64,000 nucleotides of DNA, from contig CAWINP010000021.1 of assembly GCA_963837485.1 (NCBI GenBank), positions 62,001 to 126,000 of the forward strand, written 5' to 3'. Shown here piece by piece: positions 41,167 to 50,929 of the stretch. The notes beneath the pieces were generated by a model. That model did no database searches, was not told the origin of the DNA, and saw only the letters and a list, made by a program, of their open reading frames with translations. The translations under genes and the position numbers were made by a program. Source of the DNA: Solirubrobacter sp963837485 (GTDB taxonomy: Bacteria > Actinomycetota > Thermoleophilia > Solirubrobacterales > Solirubrobacteraceae). Each line of letters begins with the position of its first letter. The stretch's first letter is position 1.

Positions 41167-41688
41167 TCACACCCGTGGCAGCTCCGTGAACCGGTGCTCG
41201 TCGGGCACGTGCTCGCAGATGTCGGCGACTCGCGGCTCCGCGAGCCGCAGCAGCTCGTGCGGATCGAGCAGCACGGCGTGGCGGTGGTCGCCGGCGGAGC
41301 ACAGCACGCGGTCGCGGTGGATCAGCCGCAGGTCGATCACCTCGGGCACGGCGTCGCCGGCGAACGGCGGCAGCGCACCGATCGCGTAGCCGGGGAACAC
41401 CGCCCCCACCTCCTCCTCCGTCGCGAGCCGCAGATGCGCTCCGGCCCGCAGCGCGCGGCGCGCGCGCTCGAGGTCGAGCCGCCGGCTGGCCGGCACGACG
41501 GCGAGGCGCACCTCTTCGCGGTCGACGAGCACGAGCGTCTTCGCCGTCTCCGGCAGTGACTGCCCGGACGCGCGCGCCTCGTCGGCGGAGGTGTACGTCG
41601 GCTCGTGCTCGACGATCTCGTAGCTGACGCCGGCGGCGTCGAGGCGGCTGCGCACGCGGTCGACCGCCGGCTGCGGCGTTGCGGTCAT
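41167..41688 (-). CDS. YbaK/EbsC-type aminoacyl-tRNA deacylase
   Basis: This 173-residue protein has the YbaK/ProX fold: VSYEIVEHEPTYTSADEARA, then ETAKTLVLVDREEVRLAVVP with the conserved Lys, ATEEEVGAVFPGYAIGALPP and SAGDHRHAVLLDPHELLRL. Such enzymes remove wrong amino acids from tRNA. ATG 41688 is preferred over 41727 because it has a GGAGG-like site upstream and starts at the domain border. It ends seven bases before the permease remnant starts on the same strand. Confidence 0.83.
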   Translation of the reverse strand: MTATPQPAVDRVRSRLDAAGVSYEIVEHEPTYTSADEARASGQSLPETAKTLVLVDREEVRLAVVPASRRLDLERARRALRAGAHLRLATEEEVGAVFPGYAIGALPPFAGDAVPEVIDLRLIHRDRVLCSAGDHRHAVLLDPHELLRLAEPRVADICEHVPDEHRFTELPRV

Positions 41689-41744
41689 GTCGCTTCCTCC
41701 TTCTGGCGGGAATTCAGCGTCGCGCATGCCGGCTGCTGCGTCGA

Positions 41745-41806
41745 CCGTAGTCCTCCGTGCTGGTCGGGATACCCCTACGCACGTACATCGCGGCGGTGGA
41801 CTACGG
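41745..41806. repeat. Nine-base inverted repeat in a divergent gap
   Basis: Perfect arms ccgtagtcc (41745-41753) and ggactacgg (41798-41806) are separated by 44 bases, which contain a GGATACCC element at 41767-41774. The repeat lies in the 202-bp gap between the divergent YbaK and wax-ester-synthase genes. Looping between two sites of one regulator is possible. Confidence 0.4.
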
Positions 41807-41890
41807 ATCGGCGCCCGTGCCGACTCGGATGCGGCGGGCGCGGAGGTCGCTCAGCGTGTGCGTGATGCACCGCGCGAGAGGTGAGGCGAG

Positions 41891-43273
41891 ATGAGCGTTC
41901 AACTCAGTCCACTGGACACGATGTTCCTCGACCTCGAGCAGGTCGACGACGGGGCGACGATGCACTTCGGCGCCGTGCTGGTGTTCGACCCGCTGCCGGA
42001 GGGCGGCACGCCGGACATCGAGCGGGTGCGCAAGCACCTGCAGCGACGGCTCTACCAGCTGCCGCGCTACCGCGAGCAGCTCTCGCGCCAGCGCGCGAGC
42101 CACCTCTCGCGGACGAGCTGGGAGCCCGCCCCGAGCTTCGACATCGCCGCGCACGTCGGGCACGCGACACTGCCGTCGCCGGGCGGTCCCGCCGAGCTGC
42201 ACGAGTGGTTCGGCGACTTCCTCTCGCACCGGATCGATCGCGGGCGCCCGCTGTGGGAGATGGTGCTGGTGGACGGGCTCGAGGGCGGCCGCTGGGCGCT
42301 CGCCACCAAGACCCACCATTGCCTCGTCGACGGCATGGGCTCCGTCGACGCCGGCCAGATCCTGCTCGACGCCGAGCCTTCGCCGCCGCGCCGGCGAGCG
42401 CCCGGGCACTGGGACATCGCCCACGAGGAGGGCCACGGCCTCCATCTCTACCCCGAGGCGCTGGCACGCGGCGCGAAGGCGGGCGCGGGCGCGCTGCGTC
42501 ACCCCGGCGGCGCGCTCTCGTCCGCGAGGGCGATCGCCGACCTCGTCATCCACGAGGAGCTGATCGCGGCACCCGGCTCGAGCATCAACGGCGCGCTGGG
42601 CGCGACCCGCGGCTACGCCGCTGTGCACGCCGAGATCGCCGACCTCGACGCGATCCGGCAAGGATTGGGAGGGACGCTCAACGACGTCGTGCTGGCCGTC
42701 TCAGCGGGGGCTTTGCGCCGCCTGCTGCTCGCCCGCGGCGACACGCCGCCGGACTCGGGCCTGCGCGCGCAGATCCCGGTGAACATCCGCACGAGCGAGA
42801 ACGAGCACGATCTCGGCAACGTGCTGACGTCGCTGTTCGTCGAGCTGCCGGTCGCCGAGCCCGACCCGGTCACCCGCCATCGCCTCGTGGTCTCACGCGT
42901 GCAACGGGTCAAGCAGAGCTCCCAGCCGCGAGGCGGCAAGGCGCTGATCGACATCGCCGGCTTCGCGCCGCCGATCGTCGGGGAGCTGCTCGGACGCGCG
43001 ATGTTCGGCGGCCAGCGCGTGTTCAACCTCACGATCACCAACGTCCGCGGCTCGCGCACGCCGCTGTACGCGTTCGGCGCCCCGATGCGCGAGGTGCTGC
43101 CCTACGTCCCGCTGTTCGCCGGACATCGCGTGGGTATCGCCGTCGTGTCCTACGCGGGCGGGCTGGTGTTCGGGCTCGGCGCCGACCGCACGAGCACGCC
43201 GGACCTGGACGTCCTGGCGAAGGGCGTCCAGGCCTCGCTCGCGGAGCTCAAGCGGGCGGTGCGCAAGTCCTGA
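41891..43273 (+). CDS. Wax ester synthase / diacylglycerol acyltransferase
   Basis: This 460-residue WS/DGAT enzyme transfers acyl groups from acyl-CoA to fatty alcohols or diacylglycerol at the membrane to make storage lipid. The catalytic HHxxxDG is present as HHCLVDG (about 142-148). The N-terminal LSPLDTMFLDLE opening and the C-terminal NLTITNVRGSRTPLYAFGAP motif are both family hallmarks. The length is normal. The ATG follows GAGGTGAGG. It is tail-to-tail with the glutamine-synthetase-like gene, 14 bases apart. Confidence 0.93.
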   Translation: MSVQLSPLDTMFLDLEQVDDGATMHFGAVLVFDPLPEGGTPDIERVRKHLQRRLYQLPRYREQLSRQRASHLSRTSWEPAPSFDIAAHVGHATLPSPGGPAELHEWFGDFLSHRIDRGRPLWEMVLVDGLEGGRWALATKTHHCLVDGMGSVDAGQILLDAEPSPPRRRAPGHWDIAHEEGHGLHLYPEALARGAKAGAGALRHPGGALSSARAIADLVIHEELIAAPGSSINGALGATRGYAAVHAEIADLDAIRQGLGGTLNDVVLAVSAGALRRLLLARGDTPPDSGLRAQIPVNIRTSENEHDLGNVLTSLFVELPVAEPDPVTRHRLVVSRVQRVKQSSQPRGGKALIDIAGFAPPIVGELLGRAMFGGQRVFNLTITNVRGSRTPLYAFGAPMREVLPYVPLFAGHRVGIAVVSYAGGLVFGLGADRTSTPDLDVLAKGVQASLAELKRAVRKS

Positions 43274-43287
43274 CAGCCGGCCGGGCG

Positions 43288-44667
43288 TCACCACAGATGT
43301 AGGTACTGCTCGCGCTCCCACTCGGAGATCACGGTGCTGTACGCGTCCCACTCGCCGCGCTTGAGCCGCGCGTAGGAGGCGTGGAACGCGTCGCCGAACG
43401 TCTCGCGCGCGAGCTCGTCGGCCTCGAACGCGTCCACCGCCTCGCCGAGGTTGCGCGGCAGCCGGTGCACGCCGCGCGCGGCGAGCTGCTCGTCGCCGAC
43501 CGAGTACGTGTCGACGTTGACGGGCTCGCCGGGGTCGAGCTGCTCGCGGATGCCCTCGAGTCCGGCGGCCAGCGCGAGCGCCATGACGAGGTAGAAGTTC
43601 GACGCGGAGTCGGCGATCCGCAGCTCGGTGCAGCGCCGGTTCATCGGCAGGCGGCACATCAGCGTGCGGTTGTTGTGGCCGAAGGCCTGGTAGACGGGCG
43701 CCCACGTGATCGAGTTCATGTGCCCGACCGGCAGCAGCCGCTTGTAGGAGTTCACCGTCGGGCAGGCGACCGCGGTGATCGCGCGCGCGTGGCGCAGGAT
43801 GCCGGCCGTGAACTGGTAGGCCAGCGCGGAGTAGCCGCGGCGCCCGTTTACCGACCCGTCCGCATCGAAGCGGTTCTCGCCCGTGACGAGGTCGGCGAGG
43901 CTCATGTTCACGTGGGCGCCCGAGCCGAAGTTCTGGTCGAACGGCTTGGGCATGAACGTCGCCACGCACCCGAGCGAGCGGGCGACGTGCTTGGCCATCA
44001 GCCGGAAGATCAGCATCCGGTCGGCCATCTCGAGCGCATCGGTGTAGCGGAACTCGAACTCGTACTGCCCGTCGCCGCCTTCGTGATCGAAGGAATAGAC
44101 GTCCCAGCCGAGCTCGTTCATGTGGTCGACCATCGGCTCCAGGAACGCGTCGGCGAGGATCGTCGTCTCGAGGTCGTAGCCGCGCGTCGGGACGTTGTAG
44201 AGGTCCTCGGGCACCCACGGCTGCCACTCGCCGCCGGCGTTGCGCAGGACATAGACCTCGGGCTCGACGCCGACGTTGCAGGCGAAGCCCAGCTCGGCGG
44301 CGGCAGCGATCTGGCGCTTGAGCACGCCGCGCGAGTCGTGCGTGTACGGGCTGCCGTGGTACTCGAGGTCCGCCGGCGCGACCGCGAAGCGCCGGTCCCA
44401 CGGCAGGATCACCAGCCGCGAGAGGTCCGGGATGCCCGCGCACTCGTCCTCGTTGGGCCCCAGCACGCCCATGCCCTCCAGCGCACCGACCGTGTAGAGC
44501 TCCGAGCCCTGCGCCATCGAGTCCAGGTGCTCGACCGGGACGCACTTGGACTTCGGGACGCCGTGCGCGTCCACGTAGGCGCCGAACAGGTATCGCACGC
44601 CCTGCTCGCGCAGGCGCTCGCGCAGCGCGGCACGGCTCTCGGAGGTTGTGTCGAGCTGGATGGTCAT
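43288..44667 (-). CDS. Type III glutamine-synthetase-like ligase (GlnT/GMAS type)
   Basis: This 459-residue protein has a glutamine synthetase fold with VRYLFGAYVDAHGVPKSKCV at the N-terminus, metal ligands in GVEPEVYV, SFDHEGGDGQYEFEFRY and NFGSGAHVNMSL, and the ATP-site region MNRRCTELRIADSASN. Overall the pattern fits GlnT or gamma-glutamylmethylamide synthetases, which join glutamate to ammonia or a small amine. It is the last gene of an operon with a permease, a nucleotidyltransferase and a phosphoesterase, 16 bases after the latter. The setting suggests that it conjugates an imported amine. Confidence 0.83.
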   Translation of the reverse strand: MTIQLDTTSESRAALRERLREQGVRYLFGAYVDAHGVPKSKCVPVEHLDSMAQGSELYTVGALEGMGVLGPNEDECAGIPDLSRLVILPWDRRFAVAPADLEYHGSPYTHDSRGVLKRQIAAAAELGFACNVGVEPEVYVLRNAGGEWQPWVPEDLYNVPTRGYDLETTILADAFLEPMVDHMNELGWDVYSFDHEGGDGQYEFEFRYTDALEMADRMLIFRLMAKHVARSLGCVATFMPKPFDQNFGSGAHVNMSLADLVTGENRFDADGSVNGRRGYSALAYQFTAGILRHARAITAVACPTVNSYKRLLPVGHMNSITWAPVYQAFGHNNRTLMCRLPMNRRCTELRIADSASNFYLVMALALAAGLEGIREQLDPGEPVNVDTYSVGDEQLAARGVHRLPRNLGEAVDAFEADELARETFGDAFHASYARLKRGEWDAYSTVISEWEREQYLHLW

Positions 44668-44683
44668 GTGGTCTCTCTCTTGC

Positions 44684-45673
44684 TCATCCTGTGGTCGCCT
44701 GGAAGCGCACGAGCCGTCCGCCGCCCACGGTGAGCAGCACGCCGTGCAGGATTCCCTCGCCGTACTCCGATCCCGCGTTGATCGCCACGGTCCGCCCGAT
44801 GCGGACCGAGCCGCCGGACTCGTGGATGTGGCCGTGCAGGCTCGCGAGCGGCTGGTAGGCCTCGATCGCCTCGCGCACCGCCGTCGACCCCGCGGCGACG
44901 GTCAACGGGTTGCCCATCGACGTCTGCACGGCGAAGTCCGCGTCGAGCTTGGGCGCGGTGTCGAGCGTCGTGCCGTGGGGCGGGACGTGGATGTTGAAGA
45001 TCGCCGCCTCGGGGTGCGCGAGCCGGCTTGCCATCGCGTCGATGTGCTCGCGGATGCGCGGCTCGTCGAACTCGCGATGCGTGTGCCACGGCGTGTGGTT
45101 CGACCACCCCGTGCTGAGCAGCTCGTGGCCGGGCGCGATCTCGGTGACCTCGCCCTCCATCAGCAGGACGCGGTCGCCGCCGCGCTCGCGGATCACGTCG
45201 TCGACGGCGTACGGGTCGTCGTTGCCGGGCGCGGTGATGATCCGCACGCCGCTGCCCGCCAGCCGCTCGTGCGCAAGCTCGATCCAGTGCACCAGCCGCT
45301 CGATCATCAGCTCCTCGAACAGCGCGTCGACCCTGTCGGGCGAGCGCTGGAAGTCGGCATGCTCGTCGCGGTCCATGCGGCGCGTATAGGTCCCCTCGTC
45401 GGCCAGCTGGCGCTCGAGCGCGTCGAGCTCGCGCGTGGAGAACGTGCGCGGCTCGCCGTGGAGCTCTGCCGCCCAGCTCCCGTCGCCGCGGTCGACCACC
45501 GGCGTGACGAGCTTGCCGGTCAGGTCGCCGCCGAGGACGAGCAGGTCGGCGCCGTAGAAGGCGGCGGCCGCCACGAACTTGCGAAAGCAGACCTCTGAGC
45601 CGTGCAGGTCGGTGGCGAAGTACAGCGTCATCTGATCGGGCGCGGACCCGTTCGCGCGCCTGCGCAGCCGCAT
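44684..45673 (-). CDS. Metallophosphoesterase
   Basis: This 329-residue calcineurin-like phosphoesterase has the metal motifs in order: FATDLHGSE, VLGGDLTGK, ITAPGNDDP (GNDD replaces the usual GNHE), FNIHVPPHG and ASLHGHIHES. It hydrolyses a phosphomonoester or diester whose identity is unknown. The ATG overlaps the stop of the nucleotidyltransferase gene (ATGA). The internal ATG at 45631 begins exactly at the first strand and could be the true start. It is coupled to a nucleotidyltransferase, so the two may make and break the same phosphodiester. Confidence 0.83.
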   Translation of the reverse strand: MRLRRRANGSAPDQMTLYFATDLHGSEVCFRKFVAAAAFYGADLLVLGGDLTGKLVTPVVDRGDGSWAAELHGEPRTFSTRELDALERQLADEGTYTRRMDRDEHADFQRSPDRVDALFEELMIERLVHWIELAHERLAGSGVRIITAPGNDDPYAVDDVIRERGGDRVLLMEGEVTEIAPGHELLSTGWSNHTPWHTHREFDEPRIREHIDAMASRLAHPEAAIFNIHVPPHGTTLDTAPKLDADFAVQTSMGNPLTVAAGSTAVREAIEAYQPLASLHGHIHESGGSVRIGRTVAINAGSEYGEGILHGVLLTVGGGRLVRFQATTG

Positions 45674-46443
45674 CAGTACGTGGCCTCGCGCTCGCTGACG
45701 TCCTCCCACCACTGCATGCGCTCGCCGACGCGCGCGCGCATGCGCCACGCCATGCTCTTGCGAGCCCGTGCGATCGCATCGCCCAGCTCGGCCGCGCCGT
45801 CGTGGACGCGGCGCGCCTGCTCGGGCGAGATCGGGACCTCGCGGCCGGCCGCGCGGCGGACGCGGTCGAGGTTGGCGGTCGCGTCGCGGTGGAATCCCCA
45901 GTCGCCCGCCAGCACGCCGGCGACGTAGTCGCGGTCGATCCGCTCATGGTGGCCCGCCGTCCCGACGTCGTGCGTGGCGAGCACGACGGCAGCGTCGAGG
46001 ACGTCGCTGCCGGTGGGCTCGTGGACCTGGAGCTTCTGCAACAACAGGTCCTCGATCGGGATCGTGGTCGCGTGCTGCTCCCAGCGGCCGTCGAGCTCGA
46101 TCGTGTGACAGAACTCGAGCCGCTCGACGAACACGTCGACGTTGAGGTCGCGCCCCGGATGGTGGAACGCGAAGCGCCGGCCCTCCATCGCCACCAGCAC
46201 GTCGCGGTCGACGACGTACCCGCGGTCCTCGAGCACCGAGCGCAGCCGGTTGCGGTCTCCCGCGCGGACGACGACGTCAAGGTCTTTGGCCGCGCGGTCG
46301 ACGCCGTCCATGGCGGCGAGCGCGTCCAGGCAGTGCATGCGGATCCCGGCCGAGCCGACGACGCGCACCGCGATGCCGTGCTCGGCGGCCGACTCGATCA
46401 GCCCGGCCGCCTCGCCCTCGATCTCGGCCCAGGAGACGCTCAC
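45673..46443 (-). CDS. Nucleotidyltransferase-fold protein
   Basis: This 256-residue protein has an AbiEii/MNT-like nucleotidyltransferase pattern: VRVVGSAGIRMHC, then AKDLDVVV with the Asp-x-Asp pair, then NVDVFVERL with the third acidic residue. It ends in a helical C-terminal region (RDYVAGVLAGDWGFHRDATA). It may transfer a nucleotide to a small molecule or protein. GTG 46443 overlaps the permease stop, and the stop overlaps the phosphoesterase ATG. This tight coupling within a transport-ligation operon argues against a toxin-antitoxin role, though no substrate can be named. Confidence 0.75.
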   Translation of the reverse strand: MSVSWAEIEGEAAGLIESAAEHGIAVRVVGSAGIRMHCLDALAAMDGVDRAAKDLDVVVRAGDRNRLRSVLEDRGYVVDRDVLVAMEGRRFAFHHPGRDLNVDVFVERLEFCHTIELDGRWEQHATTIPIEDLLLQKLQVHEPTGSDVLDAAVVLATHDVGTAGHHERIDRDYVAGVLAGDWGFHRDATANLDRVRRAAGREVPISPEQARRVHDGAAELGDAIARARKSMAWRMRARVGERMQWWEDVSEREATY

Positions 46444-48096
46444 TCGATCGGGATCTGCTTGAACGCGAGCTCGATGTCCACGCCCTGGCGCCGGCGATAG
46501 AGCAGGTTGCCGACATACCAGGCGACGCCCGCGAGCAAGCGTGCCCACGACGATCCACAGCTCGGTCCGGTGGGCGTGCCCGAACAGCGGGCCGGCCGCG
46601 TTGTCGTCGGTCCACAAGAGCACGAAGGCGAGAGCGAAGAACGCGGTCGACAGCGCGCCGGCGACGGCCATCAGCGGGAGCCCCAGGACGCGGTGGGCCT
46701 TGGCGGGGGACGCATTGAAGAACCGCTTCCCTGTCCACGGGAACACGATCGCGGCGACCATCGCGGTACCCCAGATGACGAGCAGCGCCTCGATCAGGGT
46801 CAGCAGCGCGATGCCGTGGAAGGCGATCAGCCACATGAAGACGATCGATCCCGCCGTGCCGATGCCGATGGCCACGACCGGCGTGTGGAAGCGCCGCGAG
46901 ACGTAGCCGAGCCCGCTCGGCGTCAGCCGGTCGAACGACCACGCGATCATGGTGCGCGTGCTGTAGGCGATCTCCGCCGGGACCCAGAACCAGAACCAGG
47001 CGACGAACGCGGCCATGATGACGATGGCCAGCACCACGTTGTTCGCGAGGATGCCGGCGAGCGTCGTGAAGTACGGCGCCGCGCCGAACGTGGTCTCGGT
47101 CGAGCCGTTGGTCACGCCCGAGAGCGAGTTGAACGCGACGGCGCCCTGGAACGTGTAGCCGAACGCCTTGTTCGCGAGCACCGCGAAGAGCGCGATCAGC
47201 AGGCCGGTGCCGATCACCGCGCCGAGCATCCCGACCAGCTGCGAGCGGCGGACCTTCTTGATCTCACCGCCGATCCCGATCGACTGCACCGCGCCGAGCA
47301 GCGGCAGCAGCGGCCAGATCAGGAACTTGAACGTCTCGCCCCAGTCGATCCCCGAGTTCGGCGCATACCCCTTGGACTCGGCCGTCGCGATGACCTCGTC
47401 GTAGCGAAGCCCGGTCAGCTGGGTCAGGTGCGTCTCGAACGCGTGGCGGCTGCCGACCAGCATGACCACCACCGTGATGCCGGTCGCGACGATCGCGACC
47501 GCGAACATGACCTTCTGCACGGTGAAGTAGCGGCGCGTGCCGGTCGCGAGCAGCACGCCGGCGATCAGCAGCACGGCGGTCCCGATCCAGAACGTGCCGC
47601 GCGGCTTGGCCACGTCCGCCGCCCACTGGACCAGCGTGTCGTTGCCGCCCACGGAGCCGACCGTGGCGAAGAACGACGACAGCCCGACCTGGACCAGCAG
47701 CGAGGCGGCCAGCGCCGCGTAATACAGCAGGATCACGGTCTCGAGCAGCGAGAACACGAACGCGACCGCGGGATGCGTCGTGCGCGACAGGAAGACGTAC
47801 ACGCCCCCGGAGCGCGGGAAGATGACCGACCACAGATAGAACGTCGCCGCCACCGCGCACATCCCGAGCGCGGCGAGCAGGGTCGAGATCGCGGGCTGGG
47901 CGCCGGGATAGAGGCTCGGCCCGTAGTACTGATTGAACGCGATCGCGATGCCGACCGAGACGAGCCCGACATTGAAGATGAACACGTCCCACGACCCGGC
48001 GACGCGCACCAGCCCCGACGCCGAGCGCGAGAAGACCCCGCTCGATCCCCCGCTGCCGCGTGCGACGGTTCCCTCAGGCTGTGCTGTCGTCGACAT
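46440..48096 (-). CDS. APC family amino acid/amine permease, frameshift near the C-terminus
   Basis: This protein of about 550 residues has 12 or more membrane helices, opening with SWDVFIFNVGLVSVGIAIAF and including FIWPLLPLLGAVQSIGIGGE. It resembles APC-superfamily transporters for amino acids or amines. Near 46536 one extra base changes the frame. The natural end, LAGVAWYVGNLLYRRRQGVD then IELAFKQIPIE, lies in the next frame and stops at 46442-46440. Read uncorrected, the frame fuses to the nucleotidyltransferase, which is not believable. It heads the leftward operon and is divergent from the Lrp regulator with 51 bases between. Confidence 0.8.
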
Positions 48097-48147
48097 CGGT
48101 CTCCTCAAGCCCGGTAACGCCGGGTATCCAAACGAGTAAGAAGACGA

Positions 48148-48687
48148 ATGTCAAGCCCACAAGACCCCTCTACATCGGATATCGTCGCAGACACGACCGC
48201 AGAAGCTGAAATCCGACGCAAGACTCCTTCACCGCAGGCGACCGTGGATGACGTCGACCGCGAGATCATCCGGGTGTTGCAGCGAGACGGGCGCGCGAGC
48301 AACACCGAGATCGGCCGCGCGCTGGGCGTGACCGAGACCACCATCCGCAAGCGCATCGCCCGCCTGCTCGGCGAGGGGCTCGTCTCGATCGTCGCGGTGC
48401 CGACTCCCCAGGCCGTGGGGATGACGACGTCGGCGATCATCGGGATCTCCGTCGAGCTGCAGGCGATCCACGCCGTCTCCGACCAGCTCGTCTCACAGCC
48501 TGAGGTCCGCTACGTCGGGGTGTCCACCGGGCGCTACGACCTGATCGTCGAGGCCTTCTTCTCCGACCACGAGCACCTGCTCGACTTCATCTCCAACCGG
48601 CTCGGCGCGATGCCGGGCGTGTCCGCGGTCGAGACGTCGCTGATCCTCAAGGTGGCCAAGTTCTCCTACGAGTGGGAGATCCCGTGA
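48148..48687 (+). CDS. Lrp/AsnC family regulator
   Basis: This 179-residue protein has an extra 35-residue Thr/Ser-rich N-terminus, the AsnC-type helix-turn-helix (DREIIRVLQRDGRASNTEIG, VTETTIRKRIARLLGEGLVS) and a C-terminal RAM effector domain (QPEVRYVGVSTGRYDLIVEA). It is divergent from the permease operon and co-directional with the creatininase gene (TGATG overlap). It therefore probably controls both in response to an amino acid or related amine. A start at the ATG 48148 gives the extended N-terminus; starts nearer the HTH are not obvious. Confidence 0.88.
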   Translation: MSSPQDPSTSDIVADTTAEAEIRRKTPSPQATVDDVDREIIRVLQRDGRASNTEIGRALGVTETTIRKRIARLLGEGLVSIVAVPTPQAVGMTTSAIIGISVELQAIHAVSDQLVSQPEVRYVGVSTGRYDLIVEAFFSDHEHLLDFISNRLGAMPGVSAVETSLILKVAKFSYEWEIP

Positions 48688-49415
48688 TGCTCGAGGCCCT
48701 GACCTGGCCGGCGGTCCAAGCGCTGGTCGACGGCGGCGAGACGCTGTGCCTGCTGCCCGTGGGCGCCACCGAGCAGCACGGACGCCATCTGCCGCTCTGC
48801 ACCGACTCCGAGATCGCCACCGCCATCTGCCAGGCCGCGTCGGACCGGACGGGCGTCCCGGTGCTGCCGACGCTGACGATCTCCTCCTCGCACGCGCACT
48901 CGACCAAGTGGCCGGGCACGCTCTCCTACCCGCCCACGATGGTGATCGCGATGGTGGTCGAGCTGTCGCGCTGGATCGCCGCCGCGGGCCTGCGCAAGGT
49001 GCTGATCGTCAATGCGCACGGCGGCAACGTCGCCCCGCTCGCCGTCGCCGTCGACGAGATCCGGCGCGCCGGGGCCCTGCAGGTCGGCGTTGTCTCCTGG
49101 TTTGACCTCTCGCCCGAGATCCGCGCGCGCACGTTCGCCGACGGCGACGACATCCACGCCAACGCGGCAGAGACGTCGCTGATGCTGCACCTGCGCCCCG
49201 AGCTCGTCGACACGGGCGAGATCCGCGACGACCCGGACCGCACCGGCGGCCTGGTGTTCAGCTATCCGGTCGACAAGACCAGCGCTGACGGGCTGACCGG
49301 CGCGCCGAGCCGGGGCTCGGCGCGCGACGGGGCGCAGCTGTTCGAGCTGATCGCCGACGCGCTGAGCGACCTCGTGCGGCGAGCGCGCGACGAGCAGCCG
49401 CCGCGCCTCGCGTGA
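48687..49415 (+). CDS. Creatininase family amidohydrolase
   Basis: This 242-residue protein shows creatininase family motifs: LLPVGATEQHGRHLPLCTDS (metal ligands Glu, His, Asp), SSSHAHSTKWPGTLSYPP, VLIVNAHGGNVAPL and DIHANAAETSLMLHL. The family hydrolyses cyclic amides and small amide or formamide bonds with a two-metal centre. The ATG overlaps the Lrp stop. With the divergent permease and glutamate-ligase operon it suggests a pathway for an amine or amide substrate; creatinine itself is not implied by sequence. Confidence 0.87.
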   Translation: MLEALTWPAVQALVDGGETLCLLPVGATEQHGRHLPLCTDSEIATAICQAASDRTGVPVLPTLTISSSHAHSTKWPGTLSYPPTMVIAMVVELSRWIAAAGLRKVLIVNAHGGNVAPLAVAVDEIRRAGALQVGVVSWFDLSPEIRARTFADGDDIHANAAETSLMLHLRPELVDTGEIRDDPDRTGGLVFSYPVDKTSADGLTGAPSRGSARDGAQLFELIADALSDLVRRARDEQPPRLA

Positions 49416-49424
49416 AGCGCCGGG

Positions 49425-50794
<1,370 letters not shown>

Positions 50795-50929
50795 ATGTCA
50801 GACATTAGACCGGTCGCGCGCTCTCATTGCAACGCCATGTCCTGTTCATGGGACTAGGAAGCGCACTCGGCTTAACCCCGATCGAGTGATGACGATCGGC
50901 CCGGCGTTCGGGAGCGTCCGGAGCTGACG

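Noticed and set aside
45673..48108. Single 811-codon permease-nucleotidyltransferase fusion
   Set aside because: The join is a stretch of nonsense after one extra base near 46536. Correcting it gives a normal permease end and a GTGA overlap with a separate nucleotidyltransferase start.
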